Shown here piece after piece: positions 43,547 through 51,595 of a DNA stretch of 64,000 nt (the stretch's first letter is position 1; every line of letters begins with the position of its first letter). The notes below the pieces were generated by a model, which saw only the letters and a list, made by a program, of their open reading frames with translations, ran no database searches and was not told where the DNA came from. Both the position numbers and the translations under genes were made by a program. The stretch comes from Metabacillus arenae. GTDB lineage: Bacteria > Bacillota > Bacilli > Bacillales > Bacillaceae. The stretch is taken from contig NZ_JACXAI010000004.1 of the NCBI RefSeq assembly GCF_014773385.1, forward strand, positions 1-64,000, given 5' to 3'.

Positions 43547-44071
43547 TCATGACAACCGATATCGTTTACCAAGTAAATACATCGTCAAGCCGCTCAAAAC
43601 AAGTGCAATTGAGACATTGATAGCTATCGCAAGCAGATTCCACCATAAAAAATCGGAAATGATAAAAAGATGAAATTCTTGCCCTAATTCAGGGTTAAGC
43701 ACGGGAGTGAACAGTAAAACTGTCCCGAATTGCAAACCTGCATAATACAAGCCTGCCAGCAGGATAAAAACAATTGGCGATTTAAAGGAAAATAATTTTT
43801 TAGTTTGGTTAGAGCTTGCAGCAGAATCGGTTTGCTTAATAACTAACTGCTCATCTTTAGGTAGTACAGATTCCATAAAATGGAGTGCAAAATCCTCAGG
43901 TGATCCTAAATCAGCTTTAAAGTCTTCGTTGTGATGCCGTGCTTCTTGAATATGTTCAACAAGCTGAATTTTTGCATCTTCTCTATAACTTGGATTTACA
44001 CCGCTTGCTTTTAAAATATCTAGAATTTGATTAACGTACTGATGTTCGTTAGGGGTTAAGCCAGATTTCAT
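43547..44071 (-). CDS. Membrane protein with DUF1700/DUF1129-like N-terminus
   Basis: A 174-residue protein. Residues 1-70 form a soluble helical part (YVNQILDILKASGV...EHIQEARHHNEDFKADLGSPEDFALHFME), as in small membrane proteins that accompany PadR regulators. At least two or three membrane segments follow (IVFILLAGLYYAGLQFGTVLLF, LWWNLLAIAINVSIALVLSGLTMYL). ATG 44071 uses AAGGAGG lying inside the end of padR. The pairing with a PadR gene in one transcript is common in Firmicutes; the molecular function is not known. Confidence 0.6.
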   Translation of the reverse strand: MKSGLTPNEHQYVNQILDILKASGVNPSYREDAKIQLVEHIQEARHHNEDFKADLGSPEDFALHFMESVLPKDEQLVIKQTDSAASSNQTKKLFSFKSPIVFILLAGLYYAGLQFGTVLLFTPVLNPELGQEFHLFIISDFLWWNLLAIAINVSIALVLSGLTMYLLGKRYRLS

Positions 44072-44078
44072 TTTCTCT

Positions 44079-44420
44079 CTAGTCCTCCTTAAGGTTCTTT
44101 GCATTATTGGTCAATAGGCTGTGAATATCATGTTGAATCGCATACCACTCTTTTAATTCTTGTTTTAAAAACTCTATTCCTTTTTCATTTAATTCATAGT
44201 AAATTCGCGGCCTCTCATCATCAGCAAATTCTTTCTTGACGTTAACCAACTTTTTTTCCTTAATTCTGGTTAGTATCGGATAAATACTTCCTACCCCTTT
44301 CAGTTTAATATCGAATTGCTCAAGTTCCTTCATAATTTCATAGCCATAGCTTCTTTTCTTATACAAAATACTTAAGACGCAAATTTCTAAGCTGCCTTTA
44401 ATTATCGTTATTCTATCCAT
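44079..44420 (-). CDS. PadR-family transcriptional regulator
   Basis: A 113-residue winged-helix regulator of the PadR family: KGSLEICVLSILYKKRSYGYEIMKEL, then the wing KGVGSIYPILTRIKEKKLV and RPRIYYELNEKGIEFL. PadR proteins often repress a neighbouring efflux pump and are released by the pump's substrate. The start chosen is ATG 44420 (MDRITIIKGSLE), which fits the family. The promoter lies so close that the mRNA would begin at or near this ATG. Divergent from an RND pump gene, so it is the likely repressor of that gene. Confidence 0.88.
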   Translation of the reverse strand: MDRITIIKGSLEICVLSILYKKRSYGYEIMKELEQFDIKLKGVGSIYPILTRIKEKKLVNVKKEFADDERPRIYYELNEKGIEFLKQELKEWYAIQHDIHSLLTNNAKNLKED

Positions 44421-44426
44421 GCTATA

Positions 44427-44456
44427 ATTATACAAAAAGGTATATACTTAAGTCAA
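44427..44456 (-). promoter_or_regulatory. padR promoter, probably giving a leaderless mRNA
   Basis: On the - strand, TTGACT (44456-44451), an 18-base spacer and TATAAT (44432-44427) form a near-consensus sigma-A promoter. The -10 box ends seven bases before the A of the padR ATG, so transcription should start at about the start codon. Confidence 0.65.
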
Positions 44457-44500
44457 ATATATAACTTTTTAAAAAATATATTTGTTTTGAGTACTTAAGT
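44446..44500. promoter_or_regulatory. Two ACTTAAGT palindromes between padR and the RND pump
   Basis: The self-complementary octamer ACTTAAGT occurs at 44446-44453 (overlapping the padR -35/spacer) and at 44493-44500, 47 bases apart, with the pump start at 44550. Both copies share TACTTAAGT. They are good candidates for PadR operators controlling both directions. Confidence 0.5.
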
Positions 44501-44549
44501 GGTGTAAGATGTTATCAGAAAATAAAAAAATTGAAAAGGAAGGTAAAAA

Positions 44550-47500
44550 ATGGGCTGGCTTAAAATGTTGCTGGAAAGAAAATTAATTGTAGGTTTTGCG
44601 TTAGTTTTGCTAATTGGTGTTAGTATTCTTTTTGTTGATAAGCTTGAAAATCAGTTTTACCCTGAAGTAAATTACGACACAGCTACAGTAACTGCAAATG
44701 CAGACAATATGGCTGCACTGGATGTAGAGGAAAATATAACAAACCCAATTGAAGAGAAGATATCTGGGCTCGAAGGCATTAATTCGTATGAATCTTCATC
44801 AACAGATGGCGTGAGCTCGATAACGGTAACATTCCAAGAAGAAAGCGGGGATGAAGCCTATGCTCAGCTGCAGGATGCTATGTCTGAAATAGAAAGTGAC
44901 GTTTCCGGCATTGATGAAATAGAAACCTTGCGCAGTACTACTGCTCAGGAATATGAAATGTTTATGGATTTACACGGCGGAGAAATTAATGAAATGAGTT
45001 CCTTTACTGAAAATACTCTTAAACCTAGATTAGAATCGCTCAACGAAGTAAGAGAAGTGAGGATTATAGGGCAAAATGAAAGAAGCGTTATGATCGACTT
45101 GGATTATAATAAGCTTAATCAAAATGGAATAAATGTCGAGGATATAGAAAATATCTTACAAGAGCAAAATTCCAGTGTTGCTTTAGGGCAGGCTGAATCC
45201 GATACTAATCAGCCCACACTACGCTGGGATACCGAGCTTAGCACAGTTGAGGAAATTGAAAATATTATCATTCCAACTGGAAAAGGCGTGGTATACCTAA
45301 AAAACATTGCCGATATCCGGATAGAGGAGAGCCGGAACAGCCAAGAATTATGGAGGGACGGGAACAGTAACTATGTGTGGGTATCAGTAGCTCGTCCCAA
45401 CGATGTAACACAAGCGGAAATGACTAATGCTGTCCGAGCTGAAATAGACAAAATTAAAAATGAAGGACACATTGAGGGCTTTGAGCTAGAAGAAACGATT
45501 GTTCAGTCTGACTTTGTCGCAGATTCAATTGGAGACTTGCAAGCCAATGTTGTTTACGGTGGTATATTGGTTGTGATTGTCCTATTGGTTCTTCTTCGGA
45601 ACGTCGCAGCTACTGCCATTATAGGGATCTCTATTCCTATAACCGTCCTGCTGACCTTTATGCTGATGGCTGTATTTGGCCTAAGTATTAACCTTATTAG
45701 TATTTTAGCATTAGGTATCGCTCTAGGTATGATCGTCGACTCGTCCATTGTTATTCTGGAATCTATCTACAGGAAGAAGGAAATGGGGCTTGATCACAGG
45801 ACGGCTACCGTTCAGGGGACGAAAGAGGTATTTACACCTGTCCTCGCTTCTACACTAACGACGATGATCGTATTTTTGCCAATCGGGCTTATTAGCGGTC
45901 AAGTAGGGGAGTTTGCTAAAGTTTTATCAATCGTTATTGTTTTTAGCCAGATCACATCTGTTTTTATATCCTTTACCTTTATTCCGGTTATGTCGGAAAA
46001 GCTGCTTAAGGTGAAAAAGCGGAAGGAAACAGCTAAACCAAATAAATTATTTAATAAATACAATCAGTATATTGACTGGATGAGCCAAAAGACCCGAAGA
46101 AAAGTAGGCGTGTTCTTTTTATTCATCCTGATTGCATGCAGCTCATTTTTGCTGACTTTTGGAATACCTGTCTCGCTCATCCCTGACTTTTATAATCGTC
46201 AGGCTGAATTCTATGTTGGTCTGGAGCAGAACACGACACCGGAAGACAGGGAGAATGTTGCGAATGCGATTTCCGACTTTCTTAAGGAAACACCAGATGT
46301 AGAGGGCTACAATGTCCGGAAGCTCGATAGAAACCGTATGTACGTTTATGTCAAGATGACGAGCGAGGATCAGGCTACCAAGACCCAGGATGAAATCAAT
46401 GCAATGATTCATGAAAACCTAAGTAACATGGCAGAGGATTATCCTGTAACGGCATCCGGATCTGTAACATATCCGATTCAGGTGTCAATAAAAGGAAAAG
46501 ATTTTGACCAAATTGAAGAAATCGGACAAGATCTGAGCAATGAATTTAGGAATATAGAGGGTGTACAAGGGATAACCAGTACTCTGGATGATAGTAAAGA
46601 AGAAAGAATTGTCTCGGCAGACAGAGAGAATTTATTGCGGGATGAACTTTCACCTTCTGATATTAAAAGTGAACTAGAAATGCTCTCTATGAATAAAGAA
46701 GTTGGAGCCGTTAATACACAAGAGGGAGTATTGCCTATCCATCTATCCTTTGGGGCAAATATTCAAGACCCTTCAACTCTTGACGAGTTTACCATCAATA
46801 CGGCCAATGGAAACGCCCCATTAAGTGAATATACTGTCGTGGAAAATGAAAAGACTCCTTATGAGATAAAACATCAGAACGGGGAGCGTTCGGTTCAGAT
46901 ACTGGGAGATATTAAAGGCCGTGATATGGGTGCTGTCAGCGGAGAAATTCAAAAAGTGGTTGACGAATATGAACTACAGCCAGGTTATACAATTGATGTA
47001 GGCGGAGAAGTAGAACAGCAGCAAAACAATTCCAATGAGATGTATCTCGTTCTATTAATTGCTTTATTGCTCGTGTTTGCTATTATGTCTATTCAATTTA
47101 ACAGCTTGATTCATCCAGTGGTTGTCATGTTCGTCATCCCTTTAACCTTAACTGGAGTCTTAATCGGTCTGTTTGTCACTCAAACAGAGCTAAACCTCCT
47201 ATCTGCGATGGGAATGCTCATCCTAATTGGAATAGTGGTTAACAATGGGATATTATTAATTGACCGTATTAAACAGCTGAGGTTATTAAACCATCCTCGG
47301 TATGAAGCAATTAAAACTGCATGTAAGGAACGTATTCGCCCAATTTTAATAACTTTTATCACAACGGTGTTTGGGGCCATTCCTTTAGCTTTGACTACAG
47401 GACATTCAGGTCAGTACCAAAAACCAATGGCAATCGCCCTTATTTTTGGGCTTTCGTTCTCAGTATTCGTAACAATGTTATTTGTGCCGGTGGTATATGT

Positions 47501-47591
47501 ATTGTTTGAAGATCTAACGAATAAGTTTAAGAAATTGTTCAGTAAAAAAGATAAATCATTATCAGAGGATGAAACTACAACTTTTGAATAA
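44550..47591 (+). CDS. RND-family efflux pump, SwrC/AcrB-like
   Basis: A 1013-residue RND transporter with the usual layout: first membrane helix at about 12-30, a large extracytoplasmic loop with NQFYPEVNYDTATV, helices 2-6 from about 330, including GIALGMIVDSSIVILESIYRK, a second loop, and helices 7-12 near the C-terminus (VVNNGILLIDRI). In Bacillus, SwrC (YerP) of this type confers resistance to surfactin. Being next to a lipopeptide-type cluster and a PadR repressor, it is a likely self-resistance pump. Start ATG after GGAAGGT. No periplasmic adaptor gene is present. Confidence 0.9.
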   Translation: MGWLKMLLERKLIVGFALVLLIGVSILFVDKLENQFYPEVNYDTATVTANADNMAALDVEENITNPIEEKISGLEGINSYESSSTDGVSSITVTFQEESGDEAYAQLQDAMSEIESDVSGIDEIETLRSTTAQEYEMFMDLHGGEINEMSSFTENTLKPRLESLNEVREVRIIGQNERSVMIDLDYNKLNQNGINVEDIENILQEQNSSVALGQAESDTNQPTLRWDTELSTVEEIENIIIPTGKGVVYLKNIADIRIEESRNSQELWRDGNSNYVWVSVARPNDVTQAEMTNAVRAEIDKIKNEGHIEGFELEETIVQSDFVADSIGDLQANVVYGGILVVIVLLVLLRNVAATAIIGISIPITVLLTFMLMAVFGLSINLISILALGIALGMIVDSSIVILESIYRKKEMGLDHRTATVQGTKEVFTPVLASTLTTMIVFLPIGLISGQVGEFAKVLSIVIVFSQITSVFISFTFIPVMSEKLLKVKKRKETAKPNKLFNKYNQYIDWMSQKTRRKVGVFFLFILIACSSFLLTFGIPVSLIPDFYNRQAEFYVGLEQNTTPEDRENVANAISDFLKETPDVEGYNVRKLDRNRMYVYVKMTSEDQATKTQDEINAMIHENLSNMAEDYPVTASGSVTYPIQVSIKGKDFDQIEEIGQDLSNEFRNIEGVQGITSTLDDSKEERIVSADRENLLRDELSPSDIKSELEMLSMNKEVGAVNTQEGVLPIHLSFGANIQDPSTLDEFTINTANGNAPLSEYTVVENEKTPYEIKHQNGERSVQILGDIKGRDMGAVSGEIQKVVDEYELQPGYTIDVGGEVEQQQNNSNEMYLVLLIALLLVFAIMSIQFNSLIHPVVVMFVIPLTLTGVLIGLFVTQTELNLLSAMGMLILIGIVVNNGILLIDRIKQLRLLNHPRYEAIKTACKERIRPILITFITTVFGAIPLALTTGHSGQYQKPMAIALIFGLSFSVFVTMLFVPVVYVLFEDLTNKFKKLFSKKDKSLSEDETTTFE

Positions 47592-47599
47592 GAAATCCT

Positions 47600-47632
47600 C
47601 CCCTGTATATTTGATTATACAGGGGGTTTTTT
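47600..47632 (+). terminator. Terminator of the RND pump gene
   Basis: CCCCTGTATA (47600-47609) and TATACAGGGG (47616-47625) form a perfect stem, followed by GTTTTTT. Confidence 0.9.
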
Positions 47633-47791
47633 ATAAGATCAGAACAAGCAAGATTGTTGATTATCCACCCTCATCAACACCTCATTTTCACCTTTAATCT
47701 GAAACATCAACCGTTTTTTTCAATTTTAAATAAATAAGCCAATAACGCCCCTAACAGGCAAATAAAGGGAACTCCAAGCAAATAAATTTTA

Positions 47792-47917
47792 TATCCGGCC
47801 AGAAAAATTGCCGAATCGGACAGTAAATTTAAAGAATCGGACAGTAAATTTAAAGAATCGGACAATAAATTTCGAGATACGGACAGTAATTAGGTGGAAC
47901 CGGTCAATAAACTTGGT
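47792..47917. repeat. 21-bp tandem array, about six units
   Basis: Units of exactly 21 bases begin at 47792, 47813, 47834, 47855, 47876 and 47897; the core is GAATCGGACAGTAAATTT, nearly identical in units 2-4 and drifting at both ends. Read on the - strand, the array keeps an open frame (heptad LNLLSDS) that runs into a hydrophobic tail ending at 47707, without a convincing start. The rest of the 47633-48150 gap holds nothing else I can support. Confidence 0.85.
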
Positions 47918-48150
47918 AACCAGCTAATATCTTAGAGTAGGTTAAAAGTGGCAGGCATGTACCTTGATAAGCGGCGATATCACATTATAGTCCGAGCCTT
48001 TCACTGTGCGAATTTCCATATTACTCCTCCTAATTCTTCAATAGTTGCTCCCGATTGCGGAAGATCCATTATGAGATAAAAGGTTGTTAAAGCCGGCTTG
48101 CTCTTATTGAACGATCGCTACCCGTAACTTTAAGTACAATGTTTCACAAC

Positions 48151-48175
48151 AAAAAAAGGCTCTAAAACTAGAGCC
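48151..48175 (-). terminator. Terminator of the - strand SDR gene
   Basis: On the - strand GGCTCTA, a short loop and TAGAGCC are followed by TTTTTTTG, nine bases beyond the SDR stop. Confidence 0.85.
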
Positions 48176-48184
48176 CATCTTGTT

Positions 48185-48958
48185 TTATCTTCTAAATCCA
48201 CCTTCTGAATGAATAATCTGGCCTGTAATCCAATCTGCTTCACCACTCACTAGAAATTTTATGGCTTTTGCAACATCTTTCGGTTCACCTATTCTACCAA
48301 AAGGAAACATTGGTTTTAATTCATTTTTGATGCTCTCTGTCATCCAGCCTGTATCAGTTGGTCCCGGATTTATGCTATTAACCGTTATTCCCAAAGGGGC
48401 AAGTTCAGCTGATAGCGTAATAGTCAAAGCATCAACTGCCCCCTTTGTTGTTGCATATGCTAATTCGCCAGGCATTGGTCCTTGAAATTGACCAGAAGTA
48501 ATATTGACTATTCTGCCACCAGATTTCTTATCAAATCTTTGAGCAAATTTACTACTTAATAGTGTTGTTGCACGAACATTTACCATGTAATGTTTATCTA
48601 ATTCTTCAGCAGTTAAATTAGAAAAATCGTTGTTAGTTGAGTATGCAGCGTTATTAATTAAGATATCAGGATAACCAAGTTGTTCAATTACTTTATTTAA
48701 AAGCTGTTCAGGTGCTTCAAAATGGGTTAAATCTAACTCCATACATGATACCTTAACACCTTTTTGTATTAATTCTTCTTTTAATTTTATTGGCTCATCT
48801 AAATCAATGCTCCAAGGCATTTTTTTATCATATTCAGTCCAATATGTAAAAAATATATGATATCCAGTTTCTGCTAGCTCTTTACAAATAGCTGCTCCAA
48901 TACCTTTAAGACGGCTTACACCCGTAATAATTGCAATTTTTTCTTTTAATTGGTTCAT
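48185..48958 (-). CDS. Short-chain dehydrogenase/reductase
   Basis: A 257-residue classical SDR. The cofactor site is ITGVSRLKGIGAAIC (residues about 10-24, with an unusual insertion between the glycines, as in FabI/FabL-like SDRs). NNAAYS lies near 110, the catalytic Ser is in NITSGQFQG, and YATTKGA gives Tyr-x-x-x-Lys. INPGPTDTGWM follows. The substrate is unknown. ATG 48958 with GGAGGG six bases upstream is preferred over the longer frame. The gene is alone, with its own terminator. Confidence 0.82.
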   Translation of the reverse strand: MNQLKEKIAIITGVSRLKGIGAAICKELAETGYHIFFTYWTEYDKKMPWSIDLDEPIKLKEELIQKGVKVSCMELDLTHFEAPEQLLNKVIEQLGYPDILINNAAYSTNNDFSNLTAEELDKHYMVNVRATTLLSSKFAQRFDKKSGGRIVNITSGQFQGPMPGELAYATTKGAVDALTITLSAELAPLGITVNSINPGPTDTGWMTESIKNELKPMFPFGRIGEPKDVAKAIKFLVSGEADWITGQIIHSEGGFRR

Positions 48959-49368
48959 TAAATATCCCTCCAAATGAAGGACGCATAAATAGGTCAACAG
49001 GAGATATGATTATTCCCATCAAAAAAGACAGACACACAAAAAGACATCCATCCTCTAACAAGGGTTTTTGATCCAAAAATGCAGTCCTTGAATGATTATA
49101 GATAGTCAAATAAACCCTCTTAAATGAGAGTAAAAACTAGCCTATCCAATTTCTAATCATTACAAGCTCTTCCACATCTCGAATCTTTATCCCCTCTCAA
49201 TATCTCCGCTCTTTTCATTTTAACAAGGGAGGAGAAATTTTACAAAAAATAATAATTAAAACGGTAATTGTGAATTTTAGTTAATATCTGACCGTTTATG
49301 GCGTGGATTATTCAGGAAGTTCATAAATTTTTGCTACAATATGTTTAAAAAGTATAGGAGACAAAATA
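48959..49368. other. Gap without a supported gene
   Basis: About 410 bases between the divergent SDR and ASCH genes. I looked for a T-box or riboswitch in the leader of either gene and saw no T-box sequence (AGGGTGGNACC) or other known core. CCCTCTTAAATGAGAG near 49115-49130 could form a short hairpin. Confidence 0.6.
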
Positions 49369-49821
49369 ATGAATCAGTTAGCTAAAAGGTATTGGGGCGA
49401 ATATTGGGAGGATCAAAGTAAAGAAAAGCCTACGTCTGTCAGTGCTTGGAAATTCGGAGTTAACCCTGACTATTTAGCTCAATTAGTGATTGATGGTATA
49501 AAAACAGCTACATGTTCATCACTTATTAATTATGAGTTGGAAAATGAACAAGTACCGTTTGTTGGGGAATATAGCATCATTCTAAATAGCAAGGATCTGC
49601 CAGTTGCAATCATTAAAACCGTAGAAGTCGAAATAATGCCAATGAACAAAGTTCCTGAAGATTTTGCTATTGCAGAAGGAGAAGGAGATAGAACATATCG
49701 TTATTGGAAGAATGTTCATGAAGAATATTTTAAGGCAGAGCTAAGTAAAATAGGCCGTGAATTTTCAGAGGATATGATGTTAGTTTGTGAGCGATTTGAA
49801 TTGATTGATGTAAAGAAATAA
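49369..49821 (+). CDS. ASCH domain protein
   Basis: A 150-residue protein of the ASCH (PUA-like) family, proposed to bind RNA. It has WKFGVNPDYLAQLVIDGIKTATCSS, the GxKxxT-type core of the family, then a strand-rich middle (GEYSIILNSKDLPVAIIKTVEVEIMP) and the end FAIAEGEGDRTYRYWKNVHEEYF. Related proteins include bacterial YqfB-type amidohydrolases, but the exact activity here is unknown. TAGGAGACAAAATA precedes the ATG. Monocistronic, followed by a long hairpin. Confidence 0.82.
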   Translation: MNQLAKRYWGEYWEDQSKEKPTSVSAWKFGVNPDYLAQLVIDGIKTATCSSLINYELENEQVPFVGEYSIILNSKDLPVAIIKTVEVEIMPMNKVPEDFAIAEGEGDRTYRYWKNVHEEYFKAELSKIGREFSEDMMLVCERFELIDVKK

Positions 49822-49966
49822 ATGAATGATTATAGATGGAAAATACCAAAGTATTATGAACAAAACCAGCTAATTGAGGAACTAGTGATCTTCCATAATT
49901 GTGCGCTATTGTTGAATATAACTTAGATTTTTTCAACGCTAGATCGTGATCAGGAGATTATAAAAA

Positions 49967-50023
49967 AGTATCTACCTATTAAAAAAGAAGGGATTCGGCT
50001 TTCTTTTTTAATAGGTAGATACT
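49967..50023. terminator. Perfect 23-bp hairpin between convergent genes
   Basis: Arms 49967-49989 and 50001-50023 are exact reverse complements (outer part AGTATCTACCTATT, inner part AAAAAAGAA), with an 11-base loop GGGATTCGGCT. The inner A/T-rich halves give T runs on both strands. It can serve as a bidirectional terminator for the ASCH gene and the - strand gene ending at 50156, though it is longer than usual. Confidence 0.65.
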
Positions 50024-50074
50024 AGTTTAAAATACTAACTTATTAAAGTCAGTATCGTTATCAAGCTATAGCAA

Positions 50075-50152
50075 AATGGGCCAAGATGTCATAAGCCAAT
50101 CCATCAAAAGCGTTTGCCGGGTTGGCTTATGCTTGTTTTCCGTAAAGCATAG
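50075..50152. repeat. Decayed interspersed repeat
   Basis: GTCATAAGCCAA...TTGGCTTATGCTTGTTTTCCG keeps the core palindrome (CATAAGCCAA 50090-50099, TTGGCTTATG 50122-50131) of the Bacillaceae intergenic repeat seen at 232-350. Confidence 0.5.
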
Positions 50153-50155
50153 GCT

Positions 50156-50635
50156 TTACTTATGTTTTGTAAATCCCTCATCTAACAAATAATCCTCTGC
50201 TTCGTCATAAGAACCGAATGCTTCTTCAAGGTTCAACCCTGCATACACATTCCACCACTCATCTTCATGAATGAGAAGGAGAGATTGCCTTTCTTCGTTT
50301 ATCCAGCGTTCTTCATATCCATCGCCGACAATAGCAAGCTCTTTAGCTGCATCTGATTGTGGGGAGAGAGAATGAATGGCCTGCTTGATTAAGGAGCGAA
50401 GGGCTTCTTCTGAATAGTCGCGAATATTAATAAATCCTTTATTGTTTTTATCCATTCTTGGCAGGTTGCCTGCATAGACAAATCCGTTGCCATTCGGGTG
50501 AAGATGCTGGACAACGATTTTTTTGTCAAAAATACTTTCATCATAATGGAAGTTGACTCTTCCAAGGGAAACTTCCTTACGCTGTAGTTCAGGAAATGAT
50601 TCTATAATTTGCAGCTTTTCTTCAAACGTTAACAT
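50156..50635 (-). CDS. Conserved hypothetical protein
   Basis: A 159-residue acidic soluble protein with no family I recognise. The sequence begins LTFEEKLQIIESFPELQRKEVSLGRVNFHYDESIFDKKIVVQHLHPNGNGFVYAG in style (aromatic and charged, no membrane segment) and ends with an acidic DEAEDYLLDEGF. The start ATG 50635 is plausible, although the region before it (TCAGAAAAGAGGCTGAAA) gives only a moderate ribosome binding site. It is the third gene of a - strand group with YwbE and a small basic protein. Confidence 0.7.
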   Translation of the reverse strand: MLTFEEKLQIIESFPELQRKEVSLGRVNFHYDESIFDKKIVVQHLHPNGNGFVYAGNLPRMDKNNKGFINIRDYSEEALRSLIKQAIHSLSPQSDAAKELAIVGDGYEERWINEERQSLLLIHEDEWWNVYAGLNLEEAFGSYDEAEDYLLDEGFTKHK

Positions 50636-50666
50636 TTTCAGCCTCTTTTCTGATTTGATAGAACTC

Positions 50667-50867
50667 TTATTGATTTTGAATGATTTCCTGGACTCGTCCT
50701 ACTTGCCCATCTTGAAGCCTTACCTTAATGCCATGGGGATGGAAGCTTGATTTTGTTAGAATATCTTTCACAATACCAGCTGTTAGCTTGCCTGTTTTTT
50801 GATCCTGTTTTAAAACAATTCTCACCTTAAGTCCGGGAGAAATATCAACGCGATTCTGACCATTCAT
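50667..50867 (-). CDS. ywbE: YwbE family protein
   Basis: A 66-residue protein matching the YwbE family of Bacillus: RVDISPGLKVRIVLKQDQKTGKLTAGIVKDILT, then HPHGIKVRLQDGQVGRVQEI. It looks like a small beta-barrel with KOW/S1-like character, but the function is unknown. Its ATG directly follows the TAA of the upstream small gene (no gap), so translation is likely coupled. In B. subtilis ywbE and ywbD are neighbours; here the YwbD-like methyltransferase is 9 kb away. Confidence 0.88.
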   Translation of the reverse strand: MNGQNRVDISPGLKVRIVLKQDQKTGKLTAGIVKDILTKSSFHPHGIKVRLQDGQVGRVQEIIQNQ

Positions 50868-51068
50868 TTAGACGCCTGTCCGTTTCCGTTGGTTATTGGT
50901 TTTTTTCGTATGCTGGCTTTTTAGCCTTTTAGTTGTTTTTACAAGATCGTTAGATGCTTTTTCAGTCGATTGCTTTTGCTGTTTACTTGCAAGCTTTTGT
51001 TTAATGGCCTCTTGTAAGCTGATTTTTTTCCGCTCAGTGCCTTGCTTATTATTTTCTATATTAGACAT
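50868..51068 (-). CDS. Small basic hypothetical protein
   Basis: A 66-residue, very basic protein of low complexity (KISLQEAIKQKLASKQQKQS, then many Lys, Thr, Gln and Arg). It has no membrane segment and may be disordered or bind nucleic acid. AAAGGAGATC precedes the ATG at good spacing, and the stop touches the ywbE start. Real by position and ribosome binding site; function unknown. Confidence 0.65.
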   Translation of the reverse strand: MSNIENNKQGTERKKISLQEAIKQKLASKQQKQSTEKASNDLVKTTKRLKSQHTKKTNNQRKRTGV

Positions 51069-51254
51069 ATTGTTAGATCTCCTTTTTTTATAGGTAACTA
51101 ATCGAACCGATATAGTCCTTATTATAGTCGAATTAAACTAAATAAACATCAAGCCATGGAAATAATTGCGTAGAACTAGCGGTATCAGAAAAACAATGAT
51201 ATAAGAAAGTCGGATTTCTAGAAAATTCAATCAAATTAAAGTGTAAAAGAGTGT

Positions 51255-51376
51255 TATGGTTGTTCAGCTCCCAGCCTGCCTGAGGTACAAGCAAATCCGT
51301 TAAAATGATTGATGAACAGACTTTCGGCCCGTCTTTCGCTTGTCCCGTGGAACTAGTGCCTTTTGCCTTTAGTTAT
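51255..51376. repeat. Decayed interspersed repeat
   Basis: TTGTTCAGCTCCCAGCCTGCC at the left and CTTTCGCTTGTCCCGTGG...GCCTTTTGCC at the right follow the order of the Bacillaceae intergenic repeat. The gap 51069-51595 otherwise contains only AT-rich promoter-like DNA for the next operon. Confidence 0.45.
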
Positions 51377-51595
51377 ATGCTTGTTTTTTTAATTTTTTTA
51401 AAAGGATTAAAACTTGTAATATTCTGAAAAGTATTTTAATCTATCATTAACTTCTCAGTTAATGGAGTGATATGGAAATTTACAATTTAACACCTTCCTA
51501 TGATTCTCATTTAATGTGTTTAAGTCGATTCGGAATGAAGCTTTGAGAAGTGAAAGGGTATGATCCGGAAAAATGAAACAAAGGGGAGAGCAATC

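Noticed and set aside
48959-49368. Possible T-box or riboswitch leader
   Set aside because: No T-box sequence, no terminator/antiterminator pair and no recognised riboswitch core before either flanking gene.
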